From contig NZ_CP083757.1 in NCBI RefSeq assembly GCF_020149935.1, positions 1 through 64,000 on the forward strand: 64,000 bases of DNA, written 5' to 3'. Positions 33,770 through 42,545 of the stretch are shown piece after piece. Made by a program: the position numbers and the translations under genes. The DNA comes from Marinilongibacter aquaticus (GTDB lineage Bacteria > Bacteroidota > Bacteroidia > Cytophagales > Spirosomataceae). How positions within the stretch are numbered: the stretch's first letter is position 1; the number at the start of each line of letters is the position of its first letter. Under the pieces are notes generated by a model. That model was not told where the DNA came from and searched no databases. It saw only the letters and a list, made by a program, of their open reading frames with translations.

Positions 33770-34855
33770 TCAATTGGGCAAGCTTAGTATAGTGTTTTCC
33801 GATACGGGTTTACCGATAAAGGGCGTCCCATCGGCGTTCCAAAAAACACGTTGCATTCGCGGCGATCGTTTTGGGCCGCAGCCTTCGGCTGGATTTGAGT
33901 TGGCATGATAGAGAATCCAATCTTCACCGCTGATGGGCGATTTGAAAAATGAATTGTGGCCTGTGCCGTAGACGCCGTTTTCAGGGCTTTGCGTCAATAA
34001 AGGTTCGGGGTGTTTATACCAGTTTTCGGCACGCAGTAAGTCGTCGTCTTGGCCTTTGAACTCCAAGAACCCAAGGCTGTAATGATCTGTCCAGCATCCG
34101 CTGGCAGAGAATACCAGAAAGAGATGCCCGTCGTGATAAAGAAATTGCGGCCCCTCGTTTACGTTTACATGTGGCGGTTGGCTTTGTGCACCTAAATCGC
34201 CGTAGGTTTCCCACTGAAATGTGGGTTCGGCCAACAAAACCCGCTCTCCATCGATCTCCGTAGCATTTTTCATTTTGGCGATGTAGATGTTCTGTTGTCC
34301 GTTTTCGTCGCCTTCCCAACCCGACCACACCATATACCACTGTTTTTTATATTCGAACACATCTCCGTCGATGGCCCATTTGTCGGTTTTGGCGGCTATT
34401 TTTCCCTTGAAATCCCATTCACCCGTAAAGGGATCGTCGTTTTTGTTTTCGAGCACATACATGCGGTGCTTGGCATTGTTGCCATCGTCGGCAGCAAAGT
34501 AAATGTACCAGTGCCCATTTACACGCAAGATTTCTGGAGCCCACAATTCCTTCGAGTAGGCTTTGTTTGGTGGTGGGGTCCAAACGGTGCGTTGCTCGGC
34601 ATGGGTCAAATCGGCAAGGTTTTTTGTTTTCCAAACCACTAAACGGTTTTGCATGGAATGCATGTAATAATAATACCCCTTGTAATAGGTTGAGTAGGGG
34701 TCTGGCCCAGAGGGCAAAAGTGGATTCTGGAAGGTTTGCGACTGTGCGAAGCCTTGCAAAGCACAGCATAAAAGTAAGGGTTGAATAAAAGGCAAGACCT
34801 TTTTCAATAGGTTAGGGCCATTTTTGTGTTTTAAGCGAGATAGGGCCTTTTTCAT
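33770..34855 (-). CDS. GH43-family glycosidase (alpha-L-arabinofuranosidase or beta-xylosidase type)
   Basis: Signal peptide KKVLPFIQPLLLCCALQGFAQ, then a five-bladed propeller with GH43 catalytic triad D52 (SGPDPYSTYY), D163 (WAIDGDVF) and E234 (NVNEGPQFL), and ELWAPEILRVNGHWYIYFAADDG between them. The tail GTGHNSFFKSPISGEDWILYHANS is also characteristic. 361 residues, single domain, no attached carbohydrate-binding module. First gene of a four-gene operon (GH43, GH127, galM, glutaminase-like), which points to an arabinose-containing glycan. It is divergent from the HTCS regulator gene. Confidence 0.92.
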   Translation of the reverse strand: MKKALSRLKHKNGPNLLKKVLPFIQPLLLCCALQGFAQSQTFQNPLLPSGPDPYSTYYKGYYYYMHSMQNRLVVWKTKNLADLTHAEQRTVWTPPPNKAYSKELWAPEILRVNGHWYIYFAADDGNNAKHRMYVLENKNDDPFTGEWDFKGKIAAKTDKWAIDGDVFEYKKQWYMVWSGWEGDENGQQNIYIAKMKNATEIDGERVLLAEPTFQWETYGDLGAQSQPPHVNVNEGPQFLYHDGHLFLVFSASGCWTDHYSLGFLEFKGQDDDLLRAENWYKHPEPLLTQSPENGVYGTGHNSFFKSPISGEDWILYHANSNPAEGCGPKRSPRMQRVFWNADGTPFIGKPVSENTILSLPN

Positions 34856-35053
34856 TCTTTTTTTGTCGATTGCGTATTCTATTCGTTTCGATTAGAATTG
34901 TGCATCTTCGTGATCTGGTTTGATTTCCGTTGGGACAAAATTCAATTTTTCGAGCTGTATAAGCTGCTATGAATTGTACCATTTTGTCGCAAATTTGTCT
35001 TATTCTGTTGCATATCAAAGTCGAAATGTACGAATGAACCGAATTGTTGAAGC
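34856..35053. promoter_or_regulatory. Divergent control region between the GH43 operon and the HTCS gene
   Basis: 198 bases with no coding sequence. GACAAAATT occurs at 34934-34942 (+). Related GACAAAAT and GACAAATTT occur on the minus strand at 34981-34988 and 34991-34999, arranged as a tandem pair. Such repeats are plausible binding sites for the AraC-type domain of the HTCS, but the evidence is only pattern and position. Confidence 0.35.
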
Positions 35054-38000
35054 GTGGGATTTTTTGAATATTTGATTTTTATAAATTCGAACAAAAACTT
35101 GAAAACAACCTGTTTAGGCCTTTTTGTCTTTTTTTGTTTCGTCCATTTGGCTCAGGGGCAAGAATACAGTTTCCGTCACTATCAAGTCAGTTCGGGGCTT
35201 TCGAACAATGCAGTGCTCTGCAGCATGCAAGATTCGCAAGGTTTCATGTGGTTTGGTACAAAAGACGGACTGAACCGTTTCGACGGAACTACTTTCAAGT
35301 GGTTTCGCGAAGGGGCTGGAAATGGTGTGAGCTTGGGCAGCAACGTAATTCAGGTTTTGCATGAAGCCTATGGCTACATTTGGGTCGGAACCAATAATGG
35401 GCTTTACCGCTACAACAGCCGCACCGAGAATTTCAAGCTTTTTGAAACAACCAAAAATACTTCGGTCCATGAAGTTCAACATGACCTTCGCGGTAATCTT
35501 TGGGTCTTGGCCAATTCAACGGTTGTGAAATTCAATTTCAAAGAGGGAAAAACCACGGTATTCCCAGATCAAGAAAACTTTCAGGCTGTCGATGTGGAGG
35601 TGCTGCCCAATGGTGAGGTGTGGTTTTCTTCCTACAGTGGTTTGTTCGAATATGTACATGCTGAAAGCCGTTTTGTGCAAAGGCAAATTTTGGGCGGCTC
35701 GAATACTTCGCGTTTGACGCTGTTTACCTGTATGACAGCCATGGGCTCGGATAAGTTGCTTTTGGGTACACGAAACAAAGGAGCCTTGGTTTACGATACA
35801 AGAAGCGGAAAAATGAGTCCACTTTTTGGTATTAAGGATCCTCTTTTCATACGCGATTTTCTGCTCAAAAAAGACACGCTTTGGATGGCCACAGAATCGG
35901 GATTGTTCATTTATGATTTCAAGAAGGGCGAGGTTGTCAATCTAAAGAAGAAATACGGAAGCCCTTTTCATTTGAACGACAACGCCCTTTACTGTCTCAC
36001 GGAAGATCGCGACGGCGGCATTTGGATTGGCACGTATTTTGGTGGCGTAAATTATCAATCGAAAGACAATGGCTTGTTCAAGAAATACACATCGCTCGAC
36101 GAGAAAAATTCAATTCAGGGCAATGTAGTCCGTGAAATTCGGGCAGACGATTTTGGTGGGTTGTGGTTGGGCACAGAAGATGGGGGCTTAAACCGACTGG
36201 ATCTGAAAACCGGCAAAATCGAAAACTTCAACGCCCAAGAAAATGGCTTGGCCTACAACAACATCCACGGCTTGTATCCTACGGGCGACAGGCTTTTCAT
36301 CGGCACTTTTGAGCATGGAATGGACGTGATGGACATTCCCAGCAGAAAGGTGATCAAGCATTTTGAGTGGACCGGAAAAGAAGGATTAAAGAGCAGTTTC
36401 ATTTATTCCTTTTTCAGATTGAATGAAAAGGAAATTGCGATAATGGGTACCGAAGGCATGCAAAAAATGAATTTGGATACCTATGCTTTTTCCGATTTCG
36501 AGATTTTTCCAGAACAGGTTTTCTTCAATACACTCATTCGAGATAGAAAAGGTAATTTTTGGGCAGGAACATATAGAAACGGATTGTTTTTCAAAACCCC
36601 TCGTGGCGAAACCACGCTCTATGGCGAAGGAATGGGCGAACATGCTCTGAGTTCCAGTTTGATGAACGGTTTGTTTTTGGACAGAAAAGAGCGGATATGG
36701 GTGAGCACCCAAAACGGTTTGAACCGCATTGAGCCTGAAACAGGAGAAATAAAGATTTTTCACAGCACCGATGGTTTCCCGAGCAATGTGTTTTACGAAA
36801 TGCGTCAGGATTCGCAGGGGAACCTCTGGGTAGGTACTTCGAAAGGCTTGGTGAAAATGAATGAAGAGGGGCAAGTTTTGCGTGTTTTTTCTACCGCCAA
36901 TGGACTTTTGAACGATCAATTCAATTACAAATCGGCTTATAAAGCTCCAGATGGGCGACTTTATTTTGGTTGTCTCGATGGAATGATCAGCTTCGATCCT
37001 TTGAAAATCACGGGACCTGTGGAGCACAATCCCATTCGGATAACGGGTTTTAAGATAAACAATAAAGACGTGAAAGTGGGAGAAAGGGGCTCGCCGCTTC
37101 AAGAGTCGATTCCCTATGCACGGCATATTGTACTGAATCACGAGCAAAATTCCTTCAGTTTGGAGTTTTCTTCGATGGATTTCAGCAATGCCGAACTGAC
37201 CGAATATGCTTATCGACTGCGAGGACTCAATTCGAATTGGATCAACATAAAGAAAGAACACACGGTTTATTTCAACGAAGTGCCGCCAGGCCGATACGTG
37301 TTTGAGGTAAGAGAAGCCAATGGCAATTTGGAAGGCGGGCCAATGTTTGCCGGGCTTGAAATAGAGGTGAAACCCATATTTTGGAAAAGTACTTTGGCCT
37401 ATTTCTTGTATTTTATGGTGCTTGTGGGCTTTGTGTATTTCATGATCCGGCATTTTGTGGATAAGGCGAGAGAGCGAAATGCCCGTAGGCTGGCGGAGTT
37501 GAATGTGGAAAAGGAGCGGGAAGTGTACAAAGCCAAGATTGAGTTCTTTACCAATGTTTCGCACGAAATCCGCACGCCTTTGACCTTGATAAAAGGGCCC
37601 ACGGAAAAGCTGCTCAAAAATTATAAAAAGGATGTACAGTTGAGTGAAAGTTTGGGTGTCATCCAGAAAAACACCAATCGCCTGCTCGATTTGATTGGCC
37701 AATTGTTGGATTTCAGAAAAACGGAAATGGATAGACTTTCGCTCACTTTTCGTGAAATGAGCTATACGGAAATCATTCAATCTACTGTTTTTCGGTTCAG
37801 TCAGGAATTGAAAGACCGCGGCTTGGAACTGAAAATGGACTTAGGCGAAGAAGAAGTCTTCATTTACGCCGATCCTGAAGCTTTGAAAAAAATACTGAGC
37901 AATTTGATCGGCAATGCGGTAAAATACGCCGAGAAACATTTGGAAATTGGTTTGAAAAGGAAAGAAACAGAAGTTGAGCTTTTTGTACGAAACGACGGCT

Positions 38001-39037
38001 ATTTGATTCCTTCGTCTTTGAAAGAAAAGATATTTGAACCCTTCTACCGCATCGAAGAAAATGGAACCCAAAAAGGCACGGGCATAGGTTTGGCTTTGGC
38101 GAAATCGTTGGCTGGCTTGCACAGTGGCCAGCTTCGATTGGATACGAGTGCTGAAAGTATGAACAATTTTGTGCTCACATTGCCCATTCACCAAGAGAAA
38201 GAATTTCGTTTGAACGGAAGTCCGCACAAAAGCGAAACCAAAGAAGAAGGGCTGGCCTATGAAGTGAAAGCTCCGAATGATCAAGGAACCTTGTTGATTG
38301 TGGAGGACAATGAAGATTTGCTGGATTTTATTGCACAGGATTTGCAGGGCGATTACATGATTTTGAAAGCACTCAACGGGGCAGAAGCTTTGGATTTGCT
38401 TGGCCAGGAAAAAGTTGATTTGATAATCAGTGATGTAATGATGCCCGTGAAAAATGGCTTTGAATTGTGCCGCGAGGTTAAGGGGAACATCCAAACGAGC
38501 CACATTCCGGTAATTTTACTGACCGCGAAAAGTGCGATGGAATCGAGAATTGAAGGTCTGGAATCGGGTGCGGATGCTTACATCGAAAAACCCTTTTCTT
38601 CGGATTATTTGAAAGTACAGGTGGCCAATTTGTTGGACAACAGGCAGAATATCATCGATTATTTCTCGAACTCACCTTTGGCCCATATCCGCAGTATTGC
38701 CCATACAAAAGCGGATGAAAAATTCATCGAGCGTTTGGATGCCATTATTGACAGCCACATTGCCGATCCAAACCTGAGTGTGGAAACTTTGGCCGAAGAA
38801 ATGCACATGAGCCGTTCTACATTTTACAGGAAAATCAAAGAAATGTCGAACCTTTCACCCAATGAATTGGTGAATATTGCCCGATTGAAAAGAGCCGCTG
38901 AATTGCTGCAAACGGGAGAATACCGCATTTACGAGGTGGCAGAATTGGTGGGGTACAACTCGCAAACCAGCTTTGGAAGGAATTTCCAAAAGCAATTCAA
39001 TATGACACCGAGTGAGTACATGCACAAGAAGGCTTAA
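35054..39037 (+). CDS. Hybrid two-component system regulator (HTCS): periplasmic propeller sensor, histidine kinase, receiver and AraC DNA-binding domain
   Basis: No ATG is available at the start. The frame opens at GTG 35054, but a TTG at 35099 directly precedes signal peptide KTTCLGLFVFFCFVHLAQGQ and could be the true start. Order (numbered from GTG): two-component propeller repeats about 40-690 (WFGTKDGLNRFDG, IWVGTNNGLYRY, LWLGTEDGGLNRLD, IWVSTQNGLNRIE); Y_Y_Y domain about 700-770 (YAYRLRGLNSNWI); TM helix about 775-800; HisKA with H837 in TNVSHEIRTPLTLI; HATPase with LIGNAVKYA and GTGIGLALAKSL; receiver with D1127 (ISDVMMPVKNG); AraC HTH at the end (YEVAELVGYNSQTSFGRNFQKQF). It senses a glycan fragment and should activate the divergent GH43 operon. 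Confidence 0.93.
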   Translation: MGFFEYLIFINSNKNLKTTCLGLFVFFCFVHLAQGQEYSFRHYQVSSGLSNNAVLCSMQDSQGFMWFGTKDGLNRFDGTTFKWFREGAGNGVSLGSNVIQVLHEAYGYIWVGTNNGLYRYNSRTENFKLFETTKNTSVHEVQHDLRGNLWVLANSTVVKFNFKEGKTTVFPDQENFQAVDVEVLPNGEVWFSSYSGLFEYVHAESRFVQRQILGGSNTSRLTLFTCMTAMGSDKLLLGTRNKGALVYDTRSGKMSPLFGIKDPLFIRDFLLKKDTLWMATESGLFIYDFKKGEVVNLKKKYGSPFHLNDNALYCLTEDRDGGIWIGTYFGGVNYQSKDNGLFKKYTSLDEKNSIQGNVVREIRADDFGGLWLGTEDGGLNRLDLKTGKIENFNAQENGLAYNNIHGLYPTGDRLFIGTFEHGMDVMDIPSRKVIKHFEWTGKEGLKSSFIYSFFRLNEKEIAIMGTEGMQKMNLDTYAFSDFEIFPEQVFFNTLIRDRKGNFWAGTYRNGLFFKTPRGETTLYGEGMGEHALSSSLMNGLFLDRKERIWVSTQNGLNRIEPETGEIKIFHSTDGFPSNVFYEMRQDSQGNLWVGTSKGLVKMNEEGQVLRVFSTANGLLNDQFNYKSAYKAPDGRLYFGCLDGMISFDPLKITGPVEHNPIRITGFKINNKDVKVGERGSPLQESIPYARHIVLNHEQNSFSLEFSSMDFSNAELTEYAYRLRGLNSNWINIKKEHTVYFNEVPPGRYVFEVREANGNLEGGPMFAGLEIEVKPIFWKSTLAYFLYFMVLVGFVYFMIRHFVDKARERNARRLAELNVEKEREVYKAKIEFFTNVSHEIRTPLTLIKGPTEKLLKNYKKDVQLSESLGVIQKNTNRLLDLIGQLLDFRKTEMDRLSLTFREMSYTEIIQSTVFRFSQELKDRGLELKMDLGEEEVFIYADPEALKKILSNLIGNAVKYAEKHLEIGLKRKETEVELFVRNDGYLIPSSLKEKIFEPFYRIEENGTQKGTGIGLALAKSLAGLHSGQLRLDTSAESMNNFVLTLPIHQEKEFRLNGSPHKSETKEEGLAYEVKAPNDQGTLLIVEDNEDLLDFIAQDLQGDYMILKALNGAEALDLLGQEKVDLIISDVMMPVKNGFELCREVKGNIQTSHIPVILLTAKSAMESRIEGLESGADAYIEKPFSSDYLKVQVANLLDNRQNIIDYFSNSPLAHIRSIAHTKADEKFIERLDAIIDSHIADPNLSVETLAEEMHMSRSTFYRKIKEMSNLSPNELVNIARLKRAAELLQTGEYRIYEVAELVGYNSQTSFGRNFQKQFNMTPSEYMHKKA

Positions 39038-39128
39038 GTTTGAGGTGGATTTGGATTACAGAAAAATTGCGGACGGGTAGACCTTGGTTTTCTTGGAGGT
39101 CGAGGAAATCGTATATTGGTAAAATAGA

Positions 39129-39875
39129 TTGCATTTTTTGGAAAATAGAACAAAAACATTGGTTTTGGGCGGAACTGGAGCCACTGGAATAAAATTGCTT
39201 CGTGGCTTGTTGGAAAGGGACGAGCGGCTAAAGCTAATTGTGCGTTCTCGCAGTAAGTTGCCTGAATTGCTAAAAAATTCACCGAAAGTAGAAGTTTTAG
39301 AAGGAAACGTACTCGATATGCCTGAAGAAGAGCTGTCCTTGTTTTTGAAAGATTGCAGGGCGGTAGCCTCTTGTCTTGGTCATAGCCCCGATTTCAAGGG
39401 TATTTTTGGAAAGCCAAGGAATTTGGTAAGCGGATCTGTACAGCGGATTGCACAGGCCATTGCGAAGAGTAATCCGGGAAAGCCCGTGCATTTTGTGCTC
39501 ATGAATACTGCGGGAAATAGATATTCAGATTTGGGTGAAAAGCTCCTGTTCAAAGAAAAGGTGATAACGACTTTGCTTCGTTTGTGCGTGCCGCCGTTTA
39601 CCGACAATATTGAGGCTGCGAATTATTTGCGTGAAGAGGTGGGCAGAGACAATCCTTATCTTAAATGGGTAATTGTGCGACCAGATACCTTGTTGAATGC
39701 CGACGAAGTAACGGCCTATGAAGTGCACCCTTCGGCGATTTATGAGGCCATTTTCAATGCAGGTAGGGTGAGCCGAATCAATGTGTCGGATTTTATGGCG
39801 GAGTTGATCAGTGATGCGAATGTATGGGAAAAATGGGAAGGACAAATGCCTGTGTTGTACAATGCCCATGCCTAA
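39129..39875 (+). CDS. NAD(P)-binding atypical SDR-family protein with a TTG start
   Basis: Rossmann start TLVLGGTGATGIKLLRGLLERDERLKLIVRSRSKL, then KVEVLEGNVLDM, ALLASCLGHS-type segment RAVASCLGHSPD, FVLMNTAGN and WVIVRPDTLLN, which follow the NAD(P)H-binding (NmrA/YwnB-like) pattern. 248 residues. No ATG or GTG precedes the first Rossmann strand in frame; TTG at 39129 (or 39138, 39159) must be used, since the upstream sequence is out of frame or closed. Cytoplasmic. Function unknown; relatives are reductases or redox sensors. It stands alone between the HTCS and uvrB. Confidence 0.8.
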   Translation: MHFLENRTKTLVLGGTGATGIKLLRGLLERDERLKLIVRSRSKLPELLKNSPKVEVLEGNVLDMPEEELSLFLKDCRAVASCLGHSPDFKGIFGKPRNLVSGSVQRIAQAIAKSNPGKPVHFVLMNTAGNRYSDLGEKLLFKEKVITTLLRLCVPPFTDNIEAANYLREEVGRDNPYLKWVIVRPDTLLNADEVTAYEVHPSAIYEAIFNAGRVSRINVSDFMAELISDANVWEKWEGQMPVLYNAHA

Positions 39876-39987
39876 TATGTTTGTGTATAAGGGGCGAAGG
39901 ACCAATAGACGATTGGAATGGAATACTGTTTCAAGCGAACGATTTGGACTTAAATTATTGTTTTAATCAGGCTGAAAAGAGAAAAAT

Positions 39988-42021
39988 ATGACCTTTAAAC
40001 TGACCTCCAAATTTAAACCCACAGGTGATCAACCCGAAGCGATCAAACAGCTGATACATGGTGTGAAGAGTGGGGAGCACGACCAAGTGCTCTTGGGTGT
40101 GACCGGTTCAGGGAAAACCTTTACCGTGGCCAATGTGATTGCCGAGCTGAACAGACCCGTACTGATTTTGAGTCACAACAAAACCTTGGCGGCTCAATTG
40201 TATGGGGAGTTTAAACAGTTTTTTCCGGAAAATAAAGTCGAGTATTTCATTTCATATTACGACTATTATCAGCCAGAAGCCTTTATTTCAAGTACGAACA
40301 CGTATATAGAAAAGGACCTGCAAATCAACCAAGAGATTGATAAACTGCGTCTTTCGGCGGTCTCTTCTTTGATGTCGGGGCGGCGTGACGTCATTGTTGT
40401 CGCTTCCGTTTCATGTATTTACGGTGCGGGAAATCCAGAAGAATTCAAGAAGAGTGTGGTAGGAACGAGAATTGGCGAAACGATTACCCGAAACCGATTC
40501 TTACACAGTTTGGTCGAAATCCTGTACTCCCGCACCGAAGTGGCTTTTGAAAGAGGGACTTTCCGTGTGAAGGGCGATACGGTGGACATTTATCCCAGTT
40601 ATGCCGATTATGCATACAGGGTGATTTTTTGGGGGGATGAAATTGAAGAAATCCAAAGGATAGAACCGCAGTCGGGTAAGAAAATTGAGTCGCTGAAGGA
40701 AATGGTGATTTATCCTGCCAATTTGTTTGTGACCGGAAAGGACGTAATGAATGCCTCGATTCGGGAGATTCAGGATGATTTGGTGAAACAGATCAAGTAT
40801 TTTGAAGACGAAAGCAGGCGGCAAGAAGCCGAACGCATAAAAGAAAGGACGGAGTTTGATTTAGAAATGATGCGTGAATTGGGCTATTGCAGCGGCATCG
40901 AAAACTATTCACGTTACTTTGATCGCAGGCAACCTGGACAAAGGCCTTTCTGTCTGCTCGATTATTTCCCAGATGATTATCTTTTGGTGGTGGATGAAAG
41001 CCACGTCAGCATGCCGCAAATTCGTGCCATGTATGGTGGCGACCGCTCACGCAAAGTGTCTTTGGTCGAATACGGCTTCCGTTTGCCTTCGGCAATGGAC
41101 AACAGGCCGCTTACTTTTAATGAATTTGAAGAATTGGCGGGGCAAACTATCTATGTGTCGGCTACGCCAGCAGATTATGAAATCGCCAAAGCGGATGGCG
41201 TGATCGTGGAGCAGATTATTCGTCCGACAGGTCTGCTCGATCCTGAGATTGATGTACGACCTAGCCTCAATCAAATTGACGATTTATTGGATGAAATTGA
41301 TTTCAGAATAAAACGCAACGAAAGGGTGCTGGTAACGACATTGACCAAACGCATGGCCGAAGAAATGAGTAAATATTTGGATCGCGTGGGCATCAAAGGC
41401 CGCTACATTCATTCGGAAGTGAAAACGCTCGATCGTGTGGAAATCCTTCGGCAGTTACGCCTTGGAGAATTTGATGTATTGGTGGGCGTAAACTTGCTTC
41501 GCGAAGGTTTGGATTTGCCCGAAGTTTCGCTTGTGGCCATTATGGATGCGGATAAAGAAGGCTTTCTGCGTGATATCCGCTCTTTGATTCAAACTATCGG
41601 TCGGGCGGCAAGAAACGCGAACGGGAAAGTGATTATGTACGCGGACAAAATCACGAAATCGATGGAACATGCGATCGACGAAACGCAAAGAAGAAGAGCC
41701 ATTCAAATGGAATACAATAGCGACCATGGCATTGTGCCCACAACCATTTTGAAGAGCAAAGGAGCGATTCTTGAACAGACTTCAGTGGCCGATGCAAAAC
41801 CGAGTACGCGTGGATATTATGTCGAGCCGGAAGAGTACAGTGTGGCCGCTGATCCGGTGACGGCGTATATGGGCAAAGACCAGTTGAAGAAATTGTTGAC
41901 GGAAACGAAAAGTAAAATGGAAAAAGCCGCCAAAGAACTTGATTTCCTTCAGGCGGCTCGTTATCGTGACGAAATGTTGCAATTGGAAGAGAAGATAAAG
42001 GCAGAAGAGCCGATGGCTTAG
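39988..42021 (+). CDS. uvrB: Excinuclease ABC subunit B
   Basis: Full-length UvrB (677 residues), the damage-verifying helicase-like subunit of UvrABC nucleotide excision repair. Begins FKLTSKFKPTGDQPEAIKQL; Walker A at GVTGSGKTFTVANV; beta-hairpin segment YYDYYQPEAFISSTNTYIEKD; helicase motifs LLVVDESHVSMPQ (DESH box), TLTKRMAEEM, GVNLLREGLDLPEVSLVAI and QTIGRAARN; UVR motif at the end LKKLLTETKSKMEKAAKELDFLQAARYRDEM, which contacts UvrC. Cytoplasmic housekeeping gene; uvrA and uvrC are elsewhere. Its TAG stop interlocks with the stop of the convergent lipoprotein gene. Confidence 0.98.
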   Translation: MTFKLTSKFKPTGDQPEAIKQLIHGVKSGEHDQVLLGVTGSGKTFTVANVIAELNRPVLILSHNKTLAAQLYGEFKQFFPENKVEYFISYYDYYQPEAFISSTNTYIEKDLQINQEIDKLRLSAVSSLMSGRRDVIVVASVSCIYGAGNPEEFKKSVVGTRIGETITRNRFLHSLVEILYSRTEVAFERGTFRVKGDTVDIYPSYADYAYRVIFWGDEIEEIQRIEPQSGKKIESLKEMVIYPANLFVTGKDVMNASIREIQDDLVKQIKYFEDESRRQEAERIKERTEFDLEMMRELGYCSGIENYSRYFDRRQPGQRPFCLLDYFPDDYLLVVDESHVSMPQIRAMYGGDRSRKVSLVEYGFRLPSAMDNRPLTFNEFEELAGQTIYVSATPADYEIAKADGVIVEQIIRPTGLLDPEIDVRPSLNQIDDLLDEIDFRIKRNERVLVTTLTKRMAEEMSKYLDRVGIKGRYIHSEVKTLDRVEILRQLRLGEFDVLVGVNLLREGLDLPEVSLVAIMDADKEGFLRDIRSLIQTIGRAARNANGKVIMYADKITKSMEHAIDETQRRRAIQMEYNSDHGIVPTTILKSKGAILEQTSVADAKPSTRGYYVEPEEYSVAADPVTAYMGKDQLKKLLTETKSKMEKAAKELDFLQAARYRDEMLQLEEKIKAEEPMA

Positions 42022-42479
42022 CTTGCTACTACACTTACGCTTTCGGTTCTTTCTCCGCAAATTGAAGTGAAAGCAGTAACTGTTTTGGGCACTTCAAATA
42101 TTTTCGAAGCCGAAGCATTGAAACTTCGTTTTTCTCCGTATTTCAAAGCGTACTCAATTTCTAAAGTATGCCCTTTGATTTGGGAGCTAATAATGACAAT
42201 ATTCTTTTCGGTCTGTGAAGGGCTCGTGACGATGGCGGCATAATGATTATTTTCGAAATCAAGTCGTCCAATTTCATTTGACATTGTTTTGGCCGGGCCA
42301 AAGTTCTCGTCGAAACTTTCTTTTCCGACGAGAATTAAGGCTTTGGCTTCATCCTGGAATTGAATATTGTTTTTTGGGAAATACCCTTCTATTGCTTTGA
42401 GAGCCACATTTTGCGGCGAATTGCAGGATATTAGCTGCACGGCGAAAAGGAGAAAACAATGCTTGTAATGCAATTTCAT
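42018..42479 (-). CDS. Hypothetical lipoprotein
   Basis: I do not recognise this family. The leader MKLHYKHCFLLFAVQLISC ends in a lipobox-like LISC (Cys19). The remaining 134 residues look like a small beta-rich globular domain (AKALILVGKESF, RLDFENNHYAAIVTSPS, NIVIISSQIKGHTLEIEYALKYGE) with one further Cys (SICGERTESV). The fold hints at a protease-inhibitor-like or stress-related periplasmic domain, but that is a guess. Its last codons overlap the uvrB stop tail to tail by four bases; otherwise it stands alone. Confidence 0.75.
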   Translation of the reverse strand: MKLHYKHCFLLFAVQLISCNSPQNVALKAIEGYFPKNNIQFQDEAKALILVGKESFDENFGPAKTMSNEIGRLDFENNHYAAIVTSPSQTEKNIVIISSQIKGHTLEIEYALKYGEKRSFNASASKIFEVPKTVTAFTSICGERTESVSVVAS

Positions 42480-42545
42480 TATCTAGATGTTTGATCTTAT
42501 TCGCTTTTAGACGAGCAGCCCCCCAAAAAGGATGTTAATGAAATG

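Noticed and set aside
36386-37780. A 464-codon open frame antisense to the HTCS regulator.
   Set aside because: Composition is a low-complexity shadow of the sense frame (many H, F and I), there is no start context, and the sense protein has complete domains here.
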